A DNA stretch of 8,727 bases. Source: Gammaproteobacteria bacterium (GTDB lineage Bacteria; Pseudomonadota; Gammaproteobacteria; Thiohalobacterales; Thiohalobacteraceae). Where the stretch lies: contig JACRMO010000202.1 of assembly GCA_016214925.1 (NCBI GenBank), forward strand, positions 1-8,727, given 5' to 3'. Position 1 is the stretch's first letter. The number at the start of each line of letters is the position of its first letter. Shown piece by piece: positions 1 through 5,770 of this stretch. Made by a program: the position numbers and the translations under genes. The notes under the pieces are model-generated. The model did not search any database. It saw only the letters and a list, made by a program, of their open reading frames with translations, and had not been told where the DNA came from.

Positions 1-570
1 GAACGTGCTCTCCAGCTTGGTGTGCCCCAACAGGAGCTGGATGGCGCGCAAGTTCTTGGTCCGGCGATAGATCAAAAAGACCTTGGTACGCCGTAACGAA
101 TGCGTCCCATAGTCGGAGGCATCCAGCCCGATCTCCGTGACCAAGCCATTCACGATCCGCGCATACTGGCGCGTCTTGATATGCGGTGAATCGGGATAGC
201 GGCTCGGGAACAGATAGTCGCTTGCTGTGAGACCTACCTGCTTGATCCACTCGCTCAGCGTGTCACGCGTTTGCTCGGTGATCTCGAATTGCACGGGCTG
301 CTGTGTCTTCTGCTGCATGACGGTGGCTCGACGGGCGATGTGATCCCCATGCGATATGTCACGGACCCGTAGCTTCACGAGGTCGCAGCCGCGCAGCTTG
401 CTGTCGATGGCCAGGTTGAACAGGGCCAGGTCGCGGGTGCGGTTCGCCATCTTTAGGTGGATCCGGATGGCCCAGATGTCCTTGAGCTTGAGCGGCGCCT
501 TCTGACCGATCAGCTTGCCTTTGTTCCAGGGGACATGGGTTTCTTTCGGGGAATGGGTGAGAAGGTCCAT
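1..570 (-). CDS. Short tyrosine recombinase / phage-type integrase (3' end cut by window)
   Basis: Site-specific DNA recombinase of the tyrosine (integrase/XerC-like) family, 190 residues visible, reading open to base 1. Seen: first catalytic Arg in LRGCDLVKLRV (R60), the HxLRR box in THSLRRTK (H157, R160), and the LLGHTKLEST box (H183). The nucleophilic Tyr normally lies about ten residues after that His, so it falls just outside the window. The protein starts nearly at the catalytic domain. There is no SAM-like core-binding N-terminal domain, so it belongs to the short integrases of about 200 residues found on many proteobacterial islands and plasmids. The start at 570 is fixed by a strong Shine-Dalgarno, AAGGAGG, at 584-578, seven bases upstream. 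It is divergent from the PEP-CTERM-like gene. Its presence suggests mobile or accessory DNA, but no attachment site was found. Family call is secure; the biological target is unknown. Confidence 0.9.
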   Translation of the reverse strand, partial: MDLLTHSPKETHVPWNKGKLIGQKAPLKLKDIWAIRIHLKMANRTRDLALFNLAIDSKLRGCDLVKLRVRDISHGDHIARRATVMQQKTQQPVQFEITEQTRDTLSEWIKQVGLTASDYLFPSRYPDSPHIKTRQYARIVNGLVTEIGLDASDYGTHSLRRTKVFLIYRRTKNLRAIQLLLGHTKLESTF

Positions 571-577
571 GGTCGTT

Positions 578-584
578 CCTCCTT
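578..584 (-). promoter_or_regulatory. Strong ribosome binding site of the integrase gene
   Basis: The minus strand reads AAGGAGG, a near-perfect anti-16S match, seven bases before the ATG at 570. It decides the integrase start and implies efficient translation once transcribed. Confidence 0.75.
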
Positions 585-776
585 TCGCATGGATGGAACG
601 TGAGTATGGGGCGGCGACAGGGGTGGCTTGGTGGGACGAATGTCCTCTCAATAAAATCAGAGGCTAACTACCGGTTTTGGGTGGGTACCAGGCCGATCGC
701 CTACTGGTTGACGGACCTGGGTAAGCAGCTCAGACCGACCCGAATTGGCAGTTTCGCCAGTGTAAGAATTTTCCTA

Positions 777-806
777 TTGAGTACTCTTGAAGAGGAATGC
801 TATGTT
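777..806 (+). promoter_or_regulatory. Possible sigma-70 promoter for the repeat-protein gene
   Basis: TTGAGT at 777-782 and TATGTT at 801-806 with an 18-base spacer resemble -35 and -10 boxes, in AT-rich sequence about 45 bases before the ATG at 852. Match is partial and unsupported by other evidence. Confidence 0.25.
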
Positions 807-851
807 TCAAACAACCGCGTAATTAAATAATAGCTAATAGAGTGTTACCTC

Positions 852-2594
852 ATGAAAACAATACTGCAATCTTTACGCAGCCTGCGAAAGATTACCTTTT
901 TGGGGATCGCGCTTGGGTTCGCGAACACTCCGCCTGTCGCCGCATTCGAAAGGACTTGGTTGTGTGGAAGTGGCTATTGGGATACCGAGTCGTGTTGGAG
1001 CAACAGCTACTATTATCCAGTGCCATCCCGGTCCGACAGTGCAGCCCTGACGCAGTCTGATTCGATTGACCGCGTTGTAACGTATCGGCAGATCAATAAT
1101 ACGTATGTGTACTCATATATTTCTACGCTAACAGTAGATGCGACTGGTATAGGTACAATGACGCTATATCAGTCTCAAGACTCGTTGGCCACTAACACCG
1201 AATGGCTCGGCTATAGCGGCTTCGGCGCTTACTCGCAAAGCGGGGGCTCCAATTCGACAACCTTCATGTATTTGGGCCAAGAATCGACGGGCAAGGGAGT
1301 ATACAACCTCACCGGTGGAACACTGACTGCTTCGGTCGAGGTGATTGGAAGGAATGGATCTGGCTCGTTCACACAAAGTGGTGGTCTGAATTCTTCCACA
1401 AACAACTTTGTGCTTGCCGCCTATAACAATACATCCCGGGGCGCCTACAATCTCAGTGGTACTGGTCGCCTAGAGACGTCCAATGCGGACATTGGTTATT
1501 ACGGAATTGGCATCTTTAATCAAGTTGGCGCTAGTCATTCTGTGGGCAGCCGCATGACCCTTGGCGTTCAGGGGGGCTCCGTCGGCGAATATCATTTGAG
1601 CGGGAACGGGAGTCTTTCGGTTGGGATAGGGTTAACCATCGGAAACGGTGGTAGGGGCGTCTTTATCCAAGACTCAGGGATAGTTTCTGTCGGTGATTAT
1701 GTGGCTATTGGTGGGAATAGTAGTTACATGATCAACGGCGGAACGCTGACTGCCAGTAGAATTTATAATGGCTACGGTCCAGGATCACTACATGTAAATG
1801 GCGGCACATTGGACATCGGCAATGGTGATGGCTTGATTGATGTGGACAGCCTATACATCGGATCAACTACCGGGGCGAATGGTAGTCATACCTTATCAGG
1901 AAACGGGTCCCTCATTACTGGCACGACGATATTGGGGGCGTCGGGTCATGGGGAGTTCATTCAGAATGGCGGAACTCATACTATCTCTGGGGCACTCGTT
2001 ATTGCCGATGCCAATGAAGGCACGGGGAAGTATGTGCTGGGTGGAGGGGTTCTAGATTCGCGTGATGTGATTGTTAATGACGGCGGGCTGTTTGAATTTA
2101 GTGGTGGAAGCTTATTTGTAAATAATTACTTCGGCGATCTTATAAATAACGGTGGCTCTCTCTCTTCAGGCAGCCCGCTTGAAGTGACAAACATATTTGG
2201 AAACTTCACTCAGCTAGCCGGTGAGCTTGATCTCAATATTGGCGGAAGAAATATTGGCGAATACGGAGCCCTTAATGTAGATGGAATTGCATCGCTCGGC
2301 GGCAAAATGAGCGTGAGTTTTTCTGACTTGGGATATGGATTGTTCAGTCCACAAGCAGGGGATACGTTCGATATCTTGACAGCCGAATCTCTGGTAGGCC
2401 ACTTCGACTACTTGTCGTTGCTAGCGCTTGGCGATGGTCTCGATTGGAGTGTTAACTACCTCACTGATGCCGTTGGTACCACAGATATCCTGCGCCTGAG
2501 CGTTGTCTCCGCCGTCCCTGTGCCCGCTTCAATCTGGCTGCTTGTATCCGGCCTCCTGGGTCTAGGTGGCATCGTGAAACGCAAAGCGCCATAA
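852..2594 (+). CDS. Secreted beta-repeat protein with VPxPA (PEP-CTERM-like) sorting tail
   Basis: 580 residues. An N-terminal signal peptide (basic LRSLRK, hydrophobic 14-24, likely cleavage after VAA at 29-31) is followed by a W..GSGYWDTESCW motif of the kind that opens autotransporter-type beta-strand repeat domains. Residues 100-460 hold repeats about 48 long, alternating an F/Y-x-Q-x-G-G unit (near 128, 173, 222, 271, 369, 452) with a Y-x-L-S-G-x-G-x-L unit (near 151, 199, 247, 346, 394), which suggests a solenoid. Residues 475-550 look like the C-terminal cap (GDTFDILTAESLVGHF). The tail has VPVPA at 555-559, a hydrophobic helix at 560-574 and KRK at 576-578: the three-part signal of VPLPA/PEP-CTERM proteins, which exosortases process in Gram-negatives. 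No exosortase gene is in the window. Composition is visibly less GC-rich than the right-hand genes, consistent with transfer. The ribosome binding site is weak. Likely a surface or extracellular matrix protein; exact role unknown. Confidence 0.85.
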   Translation: MKTILQSLRSLRKITFLGIALGFANTPPVAAFERTWLCGSGYWDTESCWSNSYYYPVPSRSDSAALTQSDSIDRVVTYRQINNTYVYSYISTLTVDATGIGTMTLYQSQDSLATNTEWLGYSGFGAYSQSGGSNSTTFMYLGQESTGKGVYNLTGGTLTASVEVIGRNGSGSFTQSGGLNSSTNNFVLAAYNNTSRGAYNLSGTGRLETSNADIGYYGIGIFNQVGASHSVGSRMTLGVQGGSVGEYHLSGNGSLSVGIGLTIGNGGRGVFIQDSGIVSVGDYVAIGGNSSYMINGGTLTASRIYNGYGPGSLHVNGGTLDIGNGDGLIDVDSLYIGSTTGANGSHTLSGNGSLITGTTILGASGHGEFIQNGGTHTISGALVIADANEGTGKYVLGGGVLDSRDVIVNDGGLFEFSGGSLFVNNYFGDLINNGGSLSSGSPLEVTNIFGNFTQLAGELDLNIGGRNIGEYGALNVDGIASLGGKMSVSFSDLGYGLFSPQAGDTFDILTAESLVGHFDYLSLLALGDGLDWSVNYLTDAVGTTDILRLSVVSAVPVPASIWLLVSGLLGLGGIVKRKAP

Positions 2595-2929
2595 ATGTCC
2601 TCGATGTCTGCGCAACGGGTTCAGTAGGTGATGGCTTAGATCGCGAAGGCCACGTCGGATACCGAAGCCCAACAACTCGTCAGAGTTGACACGCAAAACG
2701 CGCGCTCAACTCAGTCGTTGAACGGCCGCCTTGGGTGACCTGAGCTAACTTCGGCATACAGAATTTTCGATTGCCAGCTTGTACCGCTCCTGGCCGATCT
2801 CGGCTGTCTCTGAACTGCGAAATCCGCTTTACCTGTTTGTCAGAGAACGGTCGGGGACAGTCGTTCGTCCTAGGTGCTGCGGGTCACAAGGCCTCAATGT
2901 CAGCAACCAGTCTAACGCGGACCGAAATA
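2595..2929. other. Gene-free stretch downstream of the repeat-protein gene
   Basis: About 335 bases without a supportable gene. It contains a set of small competing hairpins at 2673-2712 and otherwise no recognisable feature. Open frames here run into the CHAD fragment out of frame and have no domain of their own. The bases just before 2930 show only faint resemblance to the matching part of the CHAD gene, so the duplicated block cannot be extended leftward with confidence. Confidence 0.5.
2673..2712. repeat. Overlapping inverted repeats that can form two exclusive hairpins
   Basis: CAACTC (2673-2678) pairs with GAGTTG (2683-2688) around a 4-base loop. The same GAGTTGA (2683-2689) can instead pair perfectly with TCAACTC (2706-2712). 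The two structures exclude each other. There is no T run after either, so this is not a standard terminator. It lies about 80 bases after the repeat-protein stop and could be a weak transcript end or chance. Confidence 0.35.
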
Positions 2930-3154
2930 CCGGTGAGGACATCCTGTTTGCGTTCGCGCGTGAGCGTGCGCGCGTCGGAGAGACTTGGTTGAGCATGAGT
3001 TCCAGCCAGCGTTCCGATTGTTCGCGGGCGGCCTTGCGGGTGAATTTGCGTAGTAAGTCTTGCAGACGTTGTAGACGCCGCACGACGGATTCAGTGCCTT
3101 TGAGTTCGGCGTGTAGCGGCGGCAGCAGATAACGGATGCGCTTGCCGCAGATGC
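2930..3154 (-). pseudogene. Decayed partial copy of the CHAD gene
   Basis: These 225 bases match 4622-4883 inside the intact CHAD gene, in the same orientation, with about 13 substitutions by my count (roughly 94% of aligned bases). The fragment covers residues about 219-305 of the intact protein and lacks both gene ends. It carries a 39-bp in-frame deletion that removes the LLGDYHDAQVLGD region, one of the conserved CHAD segments, bounded by AGCAG microhomology in the intact copy. It also has a 2-bp insertion near 2990 (AGAG where the intact copy has GG) that shifts the frame. No start or ribosome binding site serves it. It is a non-functional duplicate, together with the intact gene bracketing fic. 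Confidence 0.85.
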
Positions 3155-3362
3155 ACAGGCGACGGTCAGCTTTATTGCCTCTTCAGTACTTCTGGACGCA
3201 TATCGGTTTAGGTGCCCGACACATAGACCTCGCTTCGGCGGGTCTTTTTTGTCTGTGCTTATGGCCGGTGTTGGCCGAAGCAGACCGCTTAACAGAGATC
3301 GCATCCAAGGCTGAATTGGGTGCGTCTCGAAAATGGGTGTAATTGGGCGTATTATCGGTTGC
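3155..3362. other. Intergenic region with terminator upstream of fic
   Basis: About 200 bases between the CHAD fragment and the fic start. It holds the terminator at 3225-3250 and an imperfect hairpin at 3251-3285, whose outer arms are GTCTG and CAGAC and inner arms GGCC and GGCC around GGTGTT. I see no tRNA fold and no domain in the short open frames. No clear promoter or ribosome binding site for fic is visible. Confidence 0.45.
3225..3250 (+). terminator. Rho-independent terminator with UUCG tetraloop
   Basis: AGACC-T-CGC (3225-3233), loop TTCG (3234-3237), GCG-GGTCT (3238-3245), then a continuing T run to 3250. The stem is eight pairs with a single bulged T, capped by the very stable UUCG loop and followed by six T in total. 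Orientation is rightward. No gene on the plus strand ends just before it; the nearest is the repeat-protein stop at 2594. It may be inherited from a lost gene or end a small RNA, and it insulates fic from upstream transcription. Confidence 0.8.
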
Positions 3363-4412
3363 ATGCTTCGATCCGACACCCTCCAGATCACCCCGGATAT
3401 CCTGAGCCTGATCGCCGGGATCGACGAGTTCAAGGGCGCTTGGCGCGCCTTGGGGACGCTCGCACCTGAACGGTTGTCGGCCCTTCGCCGTGTCGCCACG
3501 ATCGAGAGTATCGGTTCATCCACTCGCATTGAGGGCAGCAAGCTCTCCGACCGCGAGGTGGAGCGGCTGCTCTCGAATCTGGAGATCGAATCCTTCGCTA
3601 CGCGCGACGAGCAGGAGGTAGCCGGTTATGCGGAGCTGATGGATTTGGTGTTCAACTCGTGGCAGGACATTCCCTTCAACGAAAACCACATCAAGCAACT
3701 GCACCAGATCCTGCTGCGCCACAGCGAGAAGGACACCTGGCATCGCGGCAACTACAAAACGAACTCGAATAGCGTCGCTGCCTTTGATGAGAACGGTGTG
3801 CAGATCGGCATTGTGTTTCAGACGGCCGCGCCCTTCGATACGCCACGCCTGATGACTGAATTGGTCGCATGGGTTCAGGCGGTGCATGAGACAGGTCGTC
3901 TGCACCCACTGCTGGTCATTGCCCTGTGCATCGTGGTGTTCCTGGAGATTCACCCATTTCAGGACGGCAATGGGCGGCTCAGTCGCGTGCTAACGACGCT
4001 GCTGCTCCTGCGAGCGGGCTACGCCTATGTGCCATACAGTTCGCTGGAGAGCGTGATCGAACTAAACAAGGAAGCTTACTATCTGGCACTGAGGCAGACG
4101 CAGAGCACGATCCGCACCGAGGAGCCCAACTGGCAGCCTTGGCTCACGTTCTTCCTGCACTCCCTGGCCGAGCAGGTTCGACGGCTAGAGAAAAAGGTCG
4201 CACGCGAGAAGCTCGTGTTGGCTTCCATGCCGGGGCTCTCGCTGCAGATCGTCGAATTTGCCCGGGAACATGGCCGCGTTACCATTGGCGAGGCCATCAA
4301 ACTGACCGGTGCCAGCCGTAACACACTCAAGCAGCATTTCCGTGCGCTGGTCGAACGTGGCCACCTGAACTCGCACGGCAGTGGTCGAGGCGTCTGGTAC
4401 GAACTGCGCTGA
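3363..4412 (+). CDS. fic: Class II Fic protein (AMP transferase) with C-terminal winged helix
   Basis: 349 residues from the ATG at 3363; an in-frame ATG at 3333 would add 10. Neither has a good ribosome binding site, and I prefer MLRSDTLQIT as the family-like start. Fic enzymes move AMP from ATP onto a hydroxyl side chain of a target protein. The core motif HPFQDGNGRLSR (H197, D201, N203, R205, R208) matches HxFx(D/E)GNGRxxR with every catalytic and ATP-binding residue present. An inhibitory helix with STRIEG (S53 to G58, inhibitory E57) lies N-terminal, making it class II: self-restrained in cis, needing no separate antitoxin. Residues about 306-347 form a winged helix (TIGEAIKLTGASRNTLKQHF), suggesting DNA binding or autoregulation. 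The gene appears intact. It lies between direct repeats of CHAD sequence and converges on the CHAD gene 52 bases away. The target protein is unknown. Confidence 0.92.
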   Translation: MLRSDTLQITPDILSLIAGIDEFKGAWRALGTLAPERLSALRRVATIESIGSSTRIEGSKLSDREVERLLSNLEIESFATRDEQEVAGYAELMDLVFNSWQDIPFNENHIKQLHQILLRHSEKDTWHRGNYKTNSNSVAAFDENGVQIGIVFQTAAPFDTPRLMTELVAWVQAVHETGRLHPLLVIALCIVVFLEIHPFQDGNGRLSRVLTTLLLLRAGYAYVPYSSLESVIELNKEAYYLALRQTQSTIRTEEPNWQPWLTFFLHSLAEQVRRLEKKVAREKLVLASMPGLSLQIVEFAREHGRVTIGEAIKLTGASRNTLKQHFRALVERGHLNSHGSGRGVWYELR

Positions 4413-4423
4413 TAGATCATCTA

Positions 4424-4455
4424 ACCCAAGTTTCGCTGCGCTTACCCAGGCGACG
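4424..4455. repeat. Decayed REP-like element between convergent genes
   Basis: Contains TTTCGCTGCGCTT (4431-4443), identical over 13 bases to the centre of the REP-like unit at 5719-5750, followed by ACCCAGGCGACG, which resembles the end of CCTGGG-type variants of this family. The left arm (CCCAAG) no longer pairs well with the right arm, so the hairpin is degraded. It sits in the 52-base gap between the stops of fic and the CHAD gene, a typical site for REP elements. Confidence 0.5.
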
Positions 4456-4464
4456 CGCTACCCC

Positions 4465-5538
4465 CTACCCCGCCACACGCTCCGCATGCCCCTGCATGCG
4501 CGCAGCCAGCATGGCGATGTCGTGCAGCAGTTGTTCCTGGGCGCCACGCGTCTGCAACTGAGCGAGTTGCACCAGCAGCTTTTCCTTGCGCTTGGCGACC
4601 AGGCGGGCGACGGCGAGGAATCCGGTGAGGACATCCTGTTTGCGTTCGCGTGTGAGCGTGCGCGCGTCGGGGACTTGGTTGAGCATGAGTTCCAGCCAGC
4701 GTTCGGATTGTTCGCGGGCAGCTTTGCGGGTGAATTTGCGCAGCAGATCGCCGAGCACTTGCGCGTCGTGATAGTCGCCGAGCAGGTCTTGCAGACGTTG
4801 TAGTCGCCGCACGACGGATTCAGTGCCCTTGAGTTCGGCGCGCAACGGCGACAGCAGATAACGGATGCGCTTGCCGCAGATGCGCGCGGCGTGCAGCTGG
4901 TCCTCGTCTTCGCGGGTCTCGATGTGCCGTAAATGGAAGGTCAGGTCGGCGACCAGTTCTTCGAGATGCGCGCCGCACAGGTGGCCGATGCTTTCCACAT
5001 CGTCATCGTAATCGTCGAGCATCTCGTTGTGCGCGAGGACGGCGCGTGCCTGCTGTTCCAGTTCGGTGAATTCGTCCAGCACGTCGACACGCAGTACGCG
5101 GTAGGCCTCGGCCTTGCGCAGTTCCATTTGACGGAGCAGCCAACGCAAGCCCAGACGCGCATCGCCGTTGATCTGACGTTCGTTGCGTTGCAGCCAATCG
5201 AGTTGGACTTCGGCGTCGCGGGCGTGGTTGGTGTCGCGCGCAAGCTGGCGCATGTATTTGCGCAGGCGCTTGGGCAGCGCGGGAAACGCCTCGGGATAGG
5301 CACTGAAGGTGCTGCGCAGCTGGCGCAGGCCAACGCGGAAATCGTGCAGCGCCTCGTCGTCGGGGTTACGGGTCAGACGCAGGTAGGCTTCGCGCGCCTT
5401 GTCGAGCTGCACCGAAGCGACGATAGCGGCGGCCTGCGGCACCGGCAGACTCAGCAGCGGGCGCACAGGGCTGGTGGTTTTGACTGCGGCGGGCGTGGCT
5501 GCGGCATGGCTCAGTAGCTGTTCCGTCGTCTGGGGCAT
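4465..5538 (-). CDS. CHAD domain protein, polyphosphate-binding family
   Basis: 357 residues. The CHAD fold is an all-helical domain with conserved His and many Arg/Lys facing a basic channel; characterised members bind inorganic polyphosphate and associate with polyphosphate granules. Seen: HDFRVGLRQLR (H65, R68, R72, R75), NHARDAEV (R107, D108), LHAARICGKRIRYLL (H216, R219, K223, R224) and LLGDYHDAQVL (H257, D258), which are the equivalent boxes of both helical halves. Residues 1-35 are Ala/Pro-rich and probably disordered. There is no CYTH/triphosphatase domain, so it is a stand-alone CHAD protein. Start at 5538 is supported by GAGGAGG at 5550-5544. It follows tesA in the same direction after a 232-base gap holding REP-like elements, so separate transcription is likely. 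Its C-terminal third is the source of the fragment at 2930-3154. Binding role is inferred from the family. Confidence 0.88.
   Translation of the reverse strand: MPQTTEQLLSHAAATPAAVKTTSPVRPLLSLPVPQAAAIVASVQLDKAREAYLRLTRNPDDEALHDFRVGLRQLRSTFSAYPEAFPALPKRLRKYMRQLARDTNHARDAEVQLDWLQRNERQINGDARLGLRWLLRQMELRKAEAYRVLRVDVLDEFTELEQQARAVLAHNEMLDDYDDDVESIGHLCGAHLEELVADLTFHLRHIETREDEDQLHAARICGKRIRYLLSPLRAELKGTESVVRRLQRLQDLLGDYHDAQVLGDLLRKFTRKAAREQSERWLELMLNQVPDARTLTRERKQDVLTGFLAVARLVAKRKEKLLVQLAQLQTRGAQEQLLHDIAMLAARMQGHAERVAG
4622..4883 (-). repeat. Intact copy of the duplicated CHAD segment
   Basis: Matches 2930-3154 in direct orientation; the 37-base length difference equals the 39-bp deletion minus the 2-bp insertion in the other copy. 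The two copies enclose about 1.47 kb containing the terminator, all of fic, and the end of the CHAD gene. Confidence 0.85.
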
Positions 5539-5543
5539 GGCGG

Positions 5544-5550
5544 CCTCCTC
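5544..5550 (-). promoter_or_regulatory. Ribosome binding site of the CHAD gene
   Basis: GAGGAGG on the minus strand five bases before the ATG at 5538. It supports this start. Confidence 0.6.
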
Positions 5551-5598
5551 GTCTGCGCCTGGATCGGTGGTCCGCCATCGGCTACGGGCGGGGGCGCG

Positions 5599-5604
5599 AT
5601 TCTA
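5599..5604 (-). promoter_or_regulatory. Possible -10 box for the CHAD gene
   Basis: TAGAAT on the minus strand about 60 bases before the CHAD start, in the gap after the REP-like pair. No clear -35 box is seen 17 bases further upstream, so this is tentative. Confidence 0.2.
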
Positions 5605-5652
5605 CCCTGTGCCGGATAGCGAGGCCACCGCAAGACAAGACCCCGCCACCCG

Positions 5653-5750
5653 CGTAGCCCGGATAGGTCGGCACGACCGGAATCCGGGAATGCGGCTGCG
5701 CACTGCCGGAGAACCACTCCCGGATTTCGCTGCGCTTCATCCGGGCTACG
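5653..5750. repeat. Head-to-head pair of REP-like palindromic units
   Basis: The ends form a perfect 12-base inverted repeat: CGTAGCCCGGAT (5653-5664) and ATCCGGGCTACG (5739-5750). Each half is itself a hairpin. The left unit pairs CCCGGAT (5658-5664) with ATCCGGG (5682-5688) and has an inner GGTCG-GCA-CGACC stem (5666-5678). The right unit pairs CCCGGAT (5719-5725) with ATCCGGG (5739-5745) around TTCGCTGCGCTTC. The GTAGCCCGGAT...ATCCGGG form is a widespread interspersed element of gamma- and betaproteobacteria. The pair lies between the tesA stop and the CHAD start. REP elements are mobilised by RAYT transposases; none is in the window. It may also act as a transcript end or stabiliser for tesA. 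Confidence 0.8.
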
Positions 5751-5770
5751 ACGGCTGCTGCTGGAACCAA

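Larger units (their letters stand above)
571..851. other. Intergenic region between divergent integrase and VPxPA-tail gene
   Basis: About 280 bases with no gene I can support. It holds the integrase ribosome binding site at the left end and a possible promoter of the rightward gene at 777-806. An open frame at 600-830 (76 codons) has no ribosome binding site, no recognisable domain and no partner, so I treat it as chance. The base composition becomes AT-rich from about 760, as expected of a promoter region. As the DNA next to an integrase start, this is where a recombination site could lie, but I see no repeated core to prove one. Confidence 0.5.
5539..5770. other. Gap between tesA and CHAD genes
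   Basis: 232 bases holding the REP-like pair, a possible -10 box and the CHAD ribosome binding site. Reading frames that cross it are translations of the palindromes and do not represent genes. Confidence 0.6.

Noticed and set aside
600..830. 76-codon open frame upstream of the repeat-protein gene
   Set aside because: No ribosome binding site, no recognisable domain, and it covers the likely promoter region; treated as chance.
842..1060. Open frame overlapping the start of the 580-residue protein
   Set aside because: Out-of-frame shadow of a gene with clear signal peptide and repeats.
1000..2300. Tandem DNA repeats or a CRISPR-like array within the repeat-protein gene
   Set aside because: Periodicity is at protein level; the DNA copies have diverged and keep the reading frame, so this is a protein repeat.
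2779..3132. 117-codon plus-strand open frame over the CHAD fragment
   Set aside because: Antisense to the duplicated CHAD segment; its second half equals the antisense reading of the intact copy, so it has no independent support.
3136..3342. Short open frame before fic
   Set aside because: It spans the terminator hairpin and has no start signal or domain.
571..3362. Possible att sites or a tRNA target for the integrase
   Set aside because: I looked for a tRNA fold and for direct repeats near the integrase and found none that I could support.
2912..3541. 209-codon minus-strand open frame covering the CHAD fragment and the fic start
   Set aside because: Runs antisense to fic and through the terminator, with no domain content.
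4412..4464. A FicA/antitoxin-like partner gene next to fic
   Set aside because: The gap is only 52 bases and the inhibitory motif is within fic itself, so no partner is expected or seen.
4933..5517. 194-codon plus-strand open frame
   Set aside because: Antisense to the well-supported CHAD gene in high-GC DNA, where long antisense frames are common.
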